DNA of 10,034 nt from Clostridia bacterium. GTDB taxonomy: Bacteria > Bacillota > Clostridia > CAKSNL01 > HGM11501. The notes under the pieces were generated by a model. That model had not been told where the DNA came from. It searched no databases and worked only from the letters and a program-made list of their open reading frames with translations. This document shows positions 1-6,247 of this stretch, piece after piece (the stretch's first letter is position 1; each line of letters begins with the position of its first letter). Location: NCBI GenBank assembly GCA_030535815.1, contig JAUNRD010000002.1:1-10034 (forward strand), read 5' to 3'. The position numbers and the translations under genes are program-made.

Positions 1-7
1 TTTACCC

Positions 8-53
8 ATAAAAATATGCACCTCCAAAAGTGTCTAACTTTTGGGGTGCATAT
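8..53 (-). terminator. Rho-independent terminator of pheS-pheT
   Basis: Arms 14-30 and 38-53 pair over about 16 bp with one bulged base (t23) around a 7-nt loop. Read on the minus strand, the hairpin is followed at once by TTTTTAT, as expected of an intrinsic terminator 33 bases past the pheT stop. The hairpin sequence also resembles the ends of IS3-family insertion sequences, so it may be both terminator and element end. On the plus strand there is no T run directly after the stem. Confidence 0.75.
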
Positions 54-85
54 CAATTTGGACTGAATCCTTTTTATTATTTAAC

Positions 86-2458
86 TCATACCACAAAGTC
101 GTTCTTTAAGTTTATGCCTTCTGCGCCGAGCTCTGCCACGATGCCCTTAACGATGTCAATAACCTCTTCCTTGGTAAGGGTTCTCTCGGGATGTGAGAAG
201 ATAAGTCTTACGGTGATGGATTTGCCGCTTTCATCAACGTAGGTATCAACAACACTTACGTCCTTGATAAGAGCGCAGGATGCATTTTCGATAGCCTTTG
301 CGATGGGAGCGTAGGTTTCTGTGATGAATGATAAGTCGATTTCGATTTCGGGGAATCTTGAATTCTCTCTGTAAGCGATGCTTGCATTCTTAACGGATGC
401 AAAGGTCGCCATATCAATCTCTGCATAAACAATGTTAGCCTTTTTGTCAATCTTCTTTGCGATTGCGGAATTTACGATGCCGATTTCACCGATTTCCTTA
501 CCGCCCATAGAAATTGCATTCAGGTTCTTTATGTGCTGATAGGAATGTGTTGCTTCCTTCTTTGCGAATGAAAGCTTTTCGTGCTTTAAGTCATCTGCGA
601 TAACAGAAAGGATATCACGAAGCTCGAAGTAGATATTTTCAAGCTCCTTGGTTTTTGAATAAAGAGTGATGCAAAGCTTCTTATGCTCGTCGCAAAGTCC
701 GTCCTCACGGAAGCCTTCTAAAACCCGTCCGATTTCAAATACGGAAAAATCGGTGTCGAAGCCCACGTTTGATTTAACCTGGCAAAGCTGTGTGGGAACG
801 ATGGATTTTCTTATTGTCTTGATGTTGGGGTTTGTTGCATTGATAAGCTCAACATTCTTTTCGATTTCGATGCCTAAATCCCTATATTCATCGTAGTATG
901 CCCAGATGTAGGAATGAAGCTCGTGCATTGAATAGCGCTTAACCAATATATCCTTGATTCTGTCCTCGTCGCTCTTTTCAACAGCGGCTCTTACGGGATA
1001 TAAGGGAACTGCGGCGGTGTTGATATCAAAGTTGTCATAGCCGTAGATACGGGTGATTTCTTCAATAATGTCAGCCTTCATTGTAACGTCCTTTGTTGCT
1101 CTCCAGGAAGGAACGGTAACAGAGTATTCGCCGCCCTTTTCAGATACGCCAAAGCCGAGTGCCGTAAGTGTTTCAACGATTGTGCTATCCGGAATGTCAA
1201 TACCTGTATACTTGTCAACAAATGCCTTGTTGAAGGAAAGGCTGATTTCGTCATACTTGGTTATATATTCATCTGTAAGTGCGGAAACAACAACTGCCTC
1301 GCTATCGATATCTGTAAGAAGCTTTACAAATCTTGCAACTGCAGTAACTGTCATTTCGGGGTCTAAGCTCTTTTCGTAGCGCTGGGAAGCATCTGTTCTG
1401 TGAGCAAGACGAACGGTTGACTTACGGATGGATGCCGCATCAAATGTGGCAGATTCCAAGGTAAGTGTCTTTGTGTCTTCTACGATTTCAGAATCAAGTC
1501 CGCCCATAATACCTGCGATTGCAACGGGAGTGTCACCGTTACAGATCATAAGTGTATTTTCGTCAATGTCACGTTCGATTCCGTCAAGAGTCTGGAACTT
1601 GAAGGGAGATGAGAATCTCTTGACTCTGATTTTTTCCACCTTACGGGAGTCAAATGCGTGCATGGGCTGACCCATTTCAAGCATAAGATAGTTTGTAAGG
1701 TCGGCAAGGAAGTTGATTGCTCTCATTCCGCAGTAGTAAAGACGGATTCTCATATTAACGGGGCTTACGTTTCTTGAAATACCCTCAAATTGAAGGCAGG
1801 AATATCTCTGACATAAGGGGTCTTCGATCTTTAAGTCCACCTTTTTAAGGTTTTCATAAGCCTTAAGGTCAGCCACGGGAAGGGGTTTTAATTCTCTCTT
1901 TGCGATTGCCGCAAATTCACGGGCAATTCCGTAGTGTCCCCAGAGGTCGGGGCGGTTTGTAAGTGACTTATTGTCAACCTCGAAAATGATGTCCTCGATT
2001 TCGTAAACGGACTTAAGGTCTGTGCCTAAAGGGATATCGTCGGTAATTTCCATAATACCGTCGTTACTGTCGCTTAAGCCGAGCTCTTTTTCGGAACAGC
2101 ACATACCGTTGGAGGTATAGCCTGCAAGCTTTCTGGGAGCGATTGTGATGTCGCCAACCTGAGCACCTAATTTTGCAAAAGCGGTCTTAAGACCAACTCT
2201 TACATTGGGAGCACCGCAGACAACGTCAACAAGCTCATCCTCGCCAATATCAACCTTTAAAAGGTGAAGCTTCTTTGATTCGGGGTGATTTTCAACTGAT
2301 TTTATTTCTGCACAAACGATGCCGGAAATGTCTGCACCCTTATGGAAAATGTCATTTTCAACCTCTGCTGTGGCAAGAGAGAATTTTGCAATTAAATCCA
2401 TTTTGTCAAGGCCCGTAAGGTCAACAAAATCGGAAATCCAGTTCATTGATAAAAACAT
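86..2458 (-). CDS. pheT: phenylalanyl-tRNA synthetase beta subunit
   Basis: Beta subunit of the cytosolic alpha2-beta2 enzyme that charges tRNA-Phe; it carries the editing site for mischarged Tyr and much of the tRNA contact surface. The 790-residue length is typical. Visible in order: an EMAP-like tRNA-binding domain (about 40-150, with VVCGAPNV and the GYTSNGMCCSEKELGL stretch), the B3/B4 editing domain (about 205-380, with LTNYLMLEMGQPMHAFD and AIAGIMGGLDSEI), a B5 domain (about 400-475), the catalytic-like core, and a C-terminal ferredoxin-fold anticodon-binding domain (about 700-790, starting near SRFPEIEIDLSF). The ATG at 2458 (MFLSMNW) is chosen because AAGGAG lies about 9 bases upstream. 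An in-frame ATG at 2530 would overlap pheS and lacks support. The start is 16 bases after the pheS stop, so the two genes are one transcript under the T-box. Nothing looks damaged. Confidence 0.97.
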   Translation of the reverse strand: MFLSMNWISDFVDLTGLDKMDLIAKFSLATAEVENDIFHKGADISGIVCAEIKSVENHPESKKLHLLKVDIGEDELVDVVCGAPNVRVGLKTAFAKLGAQVGDITIAPRKLAGYTSNGMCCSEKELGLSDSNDGIMEITDDIPLGTDLKSVYEIEDIIFEVDNKSLTNRPDLWGHYGIAREFAAIAKRELKPLPVADLKAYENLKKVDLKIEDPLCQRYSCLQFEGISRNVSPVNMRIRLYYCGMRAINFLADLTNYLMLEMGQPMHAFDSRKVEKIRVKRFSSPFKFQTLDGIERDIDENTLMICNGDTPVAIAGIMGGLDSEIVEDTKTLTLESATFDAASIRKSTVRLAHRTDASQRYEKSLDPEMTVTAVARFVKLLTDIDSEAVVVSALTDEYITKYDEISLSFNKAFVDKYTGIDIPDSTIVETLTALGFGVSEKGGEYSVTVPSWRATKDVTMKADIIEEITRIYGYDNFDINTAAVPLYPVRAAVEKSDEDRIKDILVKRYSMHELHSYIWAYYDEYRDLGIEIEKNVELINATNPNIKTIRKSIVPTQLCQVKSNVGFDTDFSVFEIGRVLEGFREDGLCDEHKKLCITLYSKTKELENIYFELRDILSVIADDLKHEKLSFAKKEATHSYQHIKNLNAISMGGKEIGEIGIVNSAIAKKIDKKANIVYAEIDMATFASVKNASIAYRENSRFPEIEIDLSFITETYAPIAKAIENASCALIKDVSVVDTYVDESGKSITVRLIFSHPERTLTKEEVIDIVKGIVAELGAEGINLKNDFVV

Positions 2459-2474
2459 ATCTGCCGCTCCTTTC

Positions 2475-3527
2475 TTATTTGTCGTCCGTGAACTGAGAAA
2501 GACTCTTGAGTGAGCCTGAGTTAAGGTCACGGATATCTTTAATGCCGTATTTCATCATTGCAAGACGGGTAAGACCAAGACCGAAGGCAAAGCCTGTGTA
2601 TTCCTCGGGTTCAATTCCGCCTGCCTTCAAAACCTCAGGGTGAATCATAACGCATGGGCAAAGCTCAAGCCAGCCGCTGTGCTTACAGGAGGGACAGCCT
2701 TCGCCGCCGCAGATAAGACAGCTTATGTCAAGCTCAAATCCGGGTTCCACGAAGGGGAAGAAGCCGGGACGTAAGCGCACCTTTATGTCCTTCTGGAAAA
2801 CCTCTGAAAGCATGGTCTTCATAAAGAAGATAAGGTTTGAAATGGAGATGTTTTTGTCAACCATAACGCCTTCCATCTGGAAAAAGGTGTTTTCGTGGCA
2901 GGCATCTGTTGCTTCGTTACGGAAGCATCTTCCGGGGAAAATAGCCTTGATGGGCTTACCCTCGTTGATTAATGCGTCCTTGTACTTTTTGTAAATTGCG
3001 TTCTGTGCCGCAGAGGTGTGGGACTTAAGCAGCTGACCGTTTTCAAGGTAGTAGGTGTCCTGCATATCTCTTGCGGGATGGTCTTTGGGAATATTAAGTG
3101 CCTCGAAGCACTCATAGTCTGTTACAATTTCGCTGTAGTCTTCAATGGCAAAGCCCATTGACTTAAATACCTCTTCACACTGTCTCTGAACAAGTGTGAT
3201 GGGGTGGTATGAGCCTCTCTTAAGTGTGGGGGGCATTGAAATGTCAAATTCGGGCATTCTGGCAAGCTCTGCCTCAAGCTCCTTTTTCTTAAGTTCCTCT
3301 CTCTTTTCTGTAATTTTTTCGTTAACCTCGTCCTTAAGCACGTTAACCGTCTGTCCGAAAACCTTCTTTTCTTCGGGTGACAGGTTTTTCATTTCCTGCA
3401 TAAGGCCTGTGATGTAGCCCTTTTTGCCGGTGTATTCAACACGTAAGTTTTCAAGCTCTTCCATAGTATTAACTTTGGAAAGCGCTTCGGCAAAGGCAAG
3501 CTTTAACTCATTTGTTTTATCTGCCAT
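2475..3527 (-). CDS. pheS: phenylalanyl-tRNA synthetase alpha subunit
   Basis: Catalytic alpha subunit of the class II enzyme: it activates phenylalanine with ATP and transfers it to the 2'-OH of tRNA-Phe. The 350-residue length is normal. The N-terminal 100 residues form a charged coiled-coil arm that in the family contacts tRNA. Class II motif 2 is seen at GRCFRNEATDACHENTFFQ-MEG, and motif 3 at GFAFGLGLTRLAMMKYGI. A cysteine-rich insert (CLICGGEGCPSCKHSGW) matches the Cys-containing loop found in many bacterial PheS proteins. The ATG at 3527 (MADKTNEL) is preferred over upstream in-frame ATGs at 3545 and 3593. It has GAAAGGA about 8 bases upstream, and the 3593 start would lie inside the T-box terminator. 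Confidence 0.97.
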   Translation of the reverse strand: MADKTNELKLAFAEALSKVNTMEELENLRVEYTGKKGYITGLMQEMKNLSPEEKKVFGQTVNVLKDEVNEKITEKREELKKKELEAELARMPEFDISMPPTLKRGSYHPITLVQRQCEEVFKSMGFAIEDYSEIVTDYECFEALNIPKDHPARDMQDTYYLENGQLLKSHTSAAQNAIYKKYKDALINEGKPIKAIFPGRCFRNEATDACHENTFFQMEGVMVDKNISISNLIFFMKTMLSEVFQKDIKVRLRPGFFPFVEPGFELDISCLICGGEGCPSCKHSGWLELCPCVMIHPEVLKAGGIEPEEYTGFAFGLGLTRLAMMKYGIKDIRDLNSGSLKSLSQFTDDK

Positions 3528-3570
3528 ATTTAAAAATCCTTTCATATAAATTTTCTTTTGATTATGTCTT

Positions 3571-3866
3571 AAAATATAAAAAGCCCGTCCCATTATCTGG
3601 GACGAGCGTTTGCCCGCGGTACCACCCGGATTCGGAATTCTGTCATTCTGAGGTGAAGGCGTTGGTGAAACGCCGGAAACCGAAGAATCTCTTATTCCGC
3701 TCTTTCGTCATCCATGGCGTGGGATGATGCACCCTGCTTAATCAAAGCTTTCGCAGAACACTCCAATGCTGAAATTCATATACTGCTATCTTAAGGCGCT
3801 CTCAGCCGGTGACGCCCATTCTCTTGAAGAATCACACGCATACTACTTACACATCTTCATAGTATC
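3571..3866 (-). promoter_or_regulatory. T-box leader (tRNA-Phe-sensing) with antiterminator and terminator
   Basis: The leader fills most of the 450-base gene-free stretch upstream of pheS. The minus strand carries the diagnostic T-box TGGTACCGCG at 3624-3615, which pairs with the NCCA end of uncharged tRNA. An intrinsic terminator follows: arms 3607-3598 and 3592-3583 (10 bp, one G-U) and then TTTTTATATTTT. Stem I shows an apical GGGCG...CGCC helix with the conserved-looking loop CCGGCTGAGAG, and an AAGTAGTA segment on its 5' side. The probable specifier is TTC (Phe) at 3773-3771, preceded by GAA and followed by A; a one-base shift to TTT would also encode Phe. In this family, uncharged tRNA-Phe stabilises the antiterminator, so pheST is expressed when Phe-tRNA is short. 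The leader start is inferred from the promoter. Confidence 0.93.
3641..3691. repeat. dispersed palindromic repeat-like sequence inside the T-box leader
   Basis: On the plus strand the block opens with TGTCATTCTGAG and closes with CCGAAGAATCTC. ATTCT (3645-3649) pairs with AGAAT (3684-3688), and GGCGTT (3658-3663) pairs with AACGCC (3669-3674) around a 5-nt loop. From memory, the ATTCTGAG...CGAAGAATCTC layout with a variable middle is a widespread intergenic repeat of many bacterial genomes, including gut Firmicutes. Here it lies between the Stem I/II region and the antiterminator, where Stem III is usually found. Only one copy is in the window, so repeat status rests on recall, not on comparison. 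Confidence 0.5.
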
Positions 3867-3872
3867 TACATT

Positions 3873-3900
3873 ATTATATCAGCTTTTTTTGATTTGTCAA
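3873..3900 (-). promoter_or_regulatory. sigma-A-type promoter of the pheST T-box transcript
   Basis: On the minus strand TTGACA (3900-3895) and TATAAT (3878-3873) are perfect consensus hexamers with a 16-nt spacer. Initiation is expected near 3866, just upstream of T-box Stem I. The position and quality of match make this the promoter of the operon. Confidence 0.88.
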
Positions 3901-3933
3901 GTGGGAAAAGAAAGCAAAAACTTAAATAAACTA

Positions 3934-3962
3934 TTGTAATGTGAATGAAAATCTGCTAAAAT
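3934..3962 (+). promoter_or_regulatory. probable sigma-A promoter of the HAD-ACT operon
   Basis: TTGTAA (3934-3939), a 17-nt spacer and TAAAAT (3957-3962), preceded by TGC (extended -10). It lies 21 bases before the HAD start codon and is divergent from the pheST promoter, about 33 bases away. No operator is apparent. Confidence 0.6.
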
Positions 3963-3982
3963 AAATTTATTGGAGGAATTTT

Positions 3983-4636
3983 ATGTTTAAGTATGTTCTT
4001 TTTGACCTTGACGGAACCTTGACCGATTCTGCAAGGGGAATTAAAAACTGCATAATATATTCCTGTGGGAAAATGGGACTTACCGTACCGACAGATGAAG
4101 TGCTTGATACCTTTTTGGGGCCACCGCTGGCAGAAAAATATGCCGAGGTTTTTTCCTTAAGCCGCGAGGAGGCAGAACGCGCGGTTGACATTTACCGTGA
4201 AAGATTTGCGCCCATCGGTCTTTTTGAAAACGATGTGTACGACGGAGTTTTTGAAATGCTTAAAAGTCTTAAAGATGCGGGATGTATCCTTGGCGTTGCT
4301 ACAAGCAAGCCTGAAATTTATGCAAAGAAAATACTTGATCACTTTGATTTAACAAAGTATTTTGATGTACTGGTGGGAAGTGACTTAAAGGGCGGAAAGC
4401 ACGACAAAACCGACGTTTTGAAAGAGGCACTTTCAAAGATGAACCCAAAGGAAAAGGCAGTTATGGTGGGGGACCGTTGCTTTGATATAGAAAGTGCACA
4501 CATTCTTAAGACATATTCTCTTGCCGTTACCTACGGCTACGGAACAAAAAAGGAGATAGAGGAAAGTAAGCCGGATTTTAAGGCGGACAGCCCATCGGAA
4601 GTTGCAGAAATAATTTTAGGAAAGAGGGAATTTTAA
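3983..4636 (+). CDS. HAD-superfamily phosphatase (phosphoglycolate phosphatase / 5'-nucleotidase-like)
   Basis: A 217-residue cytosolic hydrolase of the haloacid dehalogenase superfamily, which removes phosphate from small phosphorylated metabolites through an aspartyl-phosphate. Motif I is DLDGT with nucleophile Asp8 and acid/base Asp10. Motif II is the Thr/Ser of GVATSKPE (about 107-114). A Lys lies in the following segment, and motif IV is VGDRCFDIESA with the Mg2+-binding acids. Residues about 18-85 form a helical cap between motifs I and II (C1 cap), as in Gph, PpaX and HAD 5'-nucleotidases. The ATG has GGAGG about 8 bases upstream. The stop shares one base with the start of the ACT gene (TAATG), so the two are translationally coupled. 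Substrate is not predictable; Gph- or nucleotidase-like activity is the best guess. Confidence 0.9.
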   Translation: MFKYVLFDLDGTLTDSARGIKNCIIYSCGKMGLTVPTDEVLDTFLGPPLAEKYAEVFSLSREEAERAVDIYRERFAPIGLFENDVYDGVFEMLKSLKDAGCILGVATSKPEIYAKKILDHFDLTKYFDVLVGSDLKGGKHDKTDVLKEALSKMNPKEKAVMVGDRCFDIESAHILKTYSLAVTYGYGTKKEIEESKPDFKADSPSEVAEIILGKREF

Positions 4637-5103
4637 TGGAAGGCTTTAACATACAGCGTGTTGAAAAAATAACCGGTTGCAGCGTGGTTAATTTAACGGG
4701 AATAGAAAACAAAGTCGGAACGGCTTATAAGATTTTTTCTCAGCTTGCAAAGGAAGAGATAAATATAATAATAATTCTTCAGAGCGTCAATGCCATAAGC
4801 ACCAAGGCAAACGTGGGCTTTGTCATAGATGAATACGATGCGGAAAAAACTGAAGAGATTCTTAAGGCCTCCGACATAGGGGGAAGGCTTGAAATAAAAA
4901 GAGATATTTCCCTTCTTTCCGTTGCAGGTGTGGGGCTTTACCACAACCCCGACATTTCGGCGAAGATTTTTGAGGCACTTTACGACAGGGGAATTGACAT
5001 TCATTTAATTTCCAGGGGAGAAATGAGAATCCTTGCGGCGATAGATTCAGACAGAATCGACGAGGCATATAAGGCAGTTTCAAAAGGACTTGGAAGCCTG
5101 TGA
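4636..5103 (+). CDS. stand-alone tandem ACT-domain protein (aspartokinase regulatory-domain-like)
   Basis: A 155-residue protein made of two ACT domains, roughly residues 15-80 and 92-155. The first contains NKVGTAYKIFSQLAKEEINI and the second GVGLYHNPDISAKIFEALYD followed by GIDIHLISRGEMRI. This is the pattern of the aspartokinase C-terminus (GVGM..HPGVAAKMF..L...GINI.MISTSEIKI). No kinase domain precedes it: the upstream gene is the HAD phosphatase. In known aspartokinases this region binds lysine or threonine at the dimer interface, and some bacilli make it separately as a 17-kDa beta subunit from an internal start. Here it is its own gene, coupled to the HAD gene by TAATG, with GAGGG as ribosome binding site. 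It may sense an amino acid and act on a partner protein; neither ligand nor partner is shown by the sequence. Confidence 0.85.
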   Translation: MEGFNIQRVEKITGCSVVNLTGIENKVGTAYKIFSQLAKEEINIIIILQSVNAISTKANVGFVIDEYDAEKTEEILKASDIGGRLEIKRDISLLSVAGVGLYHNPDISAKIFEALYDRGIDIHLISRGEMRILAAIDSDRIDEAYKAVSKGLGSL

Positions 5104-5109
5104 TTTGTT

Positions 5110-5649
5110 ATGGAGGCTTTATCAAATCGTAAACCGACAAGGTTAAAAGGGTATGATTAAAGCACGCCGGGAGCATATTTTGTTAAGGTATGCACGAAAA
5201 ACAAGAAATGTATATTTGGTAAAATCGTAGGGGACGGCGATTTCGACGTCCCGAAAATGAATTTAACAAAATGCGGCACTGTTATAGAAAAACACTTGAA
5301 TTTAATGAATGAAAAATATAATCATATAAAAATTAACAGTTATGTAATCATGCCGAATCATATTCATTTAATCTTAAATATTTCAGATTTTATTGGCGGT
5401 GCGTCGGAAACCGCCGCACCCTACAATAATGAAATCTCAAAATTTATATCTCTGTTAAAGAGGTATTCTAACAGAGAATGTGGCGAAAATCTTTTTCAGC
5501 GGTCATTTCACGACCATATAATACGCAATGAAAACGATTATCTTAAAATATCAGAATATATAGAAACCAATGTTTTGAAATGGAAACAGATTGCTTTTAC
5601 GACGGCACTCATTAAGAGTGCTGTCGTTTTTTATGCACTACGGAAATAA
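5110..5649 (+). pseudogene. REP-associated tyrosine transposase-like gene (RAYT, Y1_Tnp fold) with in-frame stop
   Basis: Reading from ATG 5110 gives MEALSNRKPTRLKGYD, then TAA at 5158-5160, then STPGAYFVKVCTKNKK and on through the intact frame to 5649. RAYT proteins normally begin with ...RKPTRLKDYDYS.PGAYF.T.CTKN, so the stop replaces the expected Tyr (TAT/TAC to TAA). Downstream are the HUH motif PNHIHLI (His84, His86 counted from 5110), the FQRSFHDHIIRNENDY block and YIETNVLKW, with the nucleophilic Tyr probably 144 or 150. The family cuts and rejoins single-stranded DNA at palindromic repeats. Translation from the next ATG (5257, 130 aa) would lose the first beta strand. The last 15 or so residues run into a terminator and do not look native. 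The gene starts 6 bases after the ACT stop, in the same frame, without a clear ribosome binding site. Confidence 0.82.
5599..5632 (+). terminator. Rho-independent terminator after the HAD-ACT-RAYT block
   Basis: Arms 5599-5610 and 5616-5627 form a 12-bp stem (one G-U) with a 5-nt loop, followed by a TTTTTT run (5627-5632). It lies inside the last codons of the RAYT frame. On the minus strand the stem is followed by TAAAAGC, so it is not a good terminator for the deaminase gene coming from the right. Confidence 0.85.
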
Positions 5650-5685
5650 AACTGAGCAAGGCGTATTTACTAAATGAATTGGAAT

Positions 5686-6081
5686 TTATTTAATCCACCA
5701 TTCGGGAGTAATTTCACCGAGCTTTATGGTTTTGCCGGCAGAGTAATCAAGCATAATTTCTACATCATAATAATTTCCTGCCATAAGTTGAACCATAAGT
5801 TCCCGACAAGCACCGCAGGGAGCGCCGTTAGAACCGTCGGGCAAAATACAAAGAACTTTGTCAATTTCATGTTCTCCGTTGGTAATCATATTAAAAATGG
5901 CATTTCTTTCTGCACAAATGCCCAATGTTGAACAAGTATCTATGCAAACACCTGTATATATCTTTCCTGATTTTGAACATACTGCAGCGGATACTTCTCC
6001 GCAGGTGACATATTCCGAAATCCTCCGCTCATTTAATACGGCTTTTGCGGCGTCATACATTTCACTCCAAATTTTTTCCAT
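5686..6081 (-). CDS. cytidine deaminase-like zinc enzyme with atypical nucleoside-binding loop
   Basis: A 131-residue member of the small tetrameric cytidine/blasticidin-S deaminase family, which removes the exocyclic amine of a pyrimidine using zinc-activated water. CAE at 56-58 supplies one Zn ligand (Cys56) and the catalytic Glu58; PCGAC at 88-92 supplies Cys89 and Cys92. True cytidine deaminases have N-x-E-N-A-S just before the CAE motif, whose Asn and Glu hold the ribose. Here the aligned segment reads GVCIDTCSTLGICAE, so these positions are Cys, Asp and Thr. The substrate may therefore differ from cytidine. The ATG at 6081 (MEKIWSEM) has AGGAG about 9 bases upstream; the in-frame ATG at 6141 would lie beyond the promoter. 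It is transcribed divergently from lacI. No clear terminator follows it. Confidence 0.87.
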   Translation of the reverse strand: MEKIWSEMYDAAKAVLNERRISEYVTCGEVSAAVCSKSGKIYTGVCIDTCSTLGICAERNAIFNMITNGEHEIDKVLCILPDGSNGAPCGACRELMVQLMAGNYYDVEIMLDYSAGKTIKLGEITPEWWIK

Positions 6082-6112
6082 AAGTAATCTCCTATCGTTA
6101 AATTCTTCCCAT

Positions 6113-6141
6113 ATTATAGCATACTTTTTCTTACTTGTCAT
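6113..6141 (-). promoter_or_regulatory. sigma-A-type promoter of the deaminase gene
   Basis: On the minus strand ATGACA (6141-6136), a 17-nt spacer ending in TGC, and TATAAT (6118-6113). This is an extended -10 promoter placed about 32 bases before the start codon. Its -35 box is some 32 bases from that of the divergent lacI promoter. Confidence 0.78.
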
Positions 6142-6172
6142 CTTTTTTCATATAGAAGACAGAGACTTTTTA

Positions 6173-6201
6173 TTGACAAAGAAAGGAACTTATGTTATAA
6201 T
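6173..6201 (+). promoter_or_regulatory. sigma-A promoter of the lacI-family gene
   Basis: Perfect TTGACA (6173-6178) and TATAAT (6196-6201) with a 17-nt spacer and a TG at the extended -10 position. Start of transcription is expected near 6208, inside the palindromic operator. Confidence 0.88.
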
Positions 6202-6222
6202 TAGTGCAACCGATTGCACTAA
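6201..6222. promoter_or_regulatory. LacI-family operator (site 1, autoregulatory)
   Basis: Nine-base arms, TTAGTGCAA and TTGCACTAA, flank CCGA. The core TGCAACCGATTGCA has the central CG typical of LacI-family sites. It starts at the last base of the -10 box and covers the expected +1, so bound repressor would block the gene's own transcription. The core also fits the looser CcpA cre consensus. Confidence 0.8.
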
Positions 6223-6247
6223 GGCTTTTGAGAAAGGAGAAAAATGT

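Noticed and set aside
5158..5160. Stop codon recoding or readthrough in the RAYT gene
   Set aside because: Other genes here end normally at TAA and TGA, and no recoding signal is visible. A point mutation in a decaying mobile gene is simpler.
5599..5632. Bidirectional terminator also serving the deaminase gene
   Set aside because: On the minus strand the stem is followed by TAAAAGC, not a T run, so only forward termination is supported.
5858..6247. Long N-terminal extension of the LacI-family protein
   Set aside because: It would run antisense through the deaminase gene and across the promoter and operator. The HTH and a good ribosome binding site both place the start at 6248.
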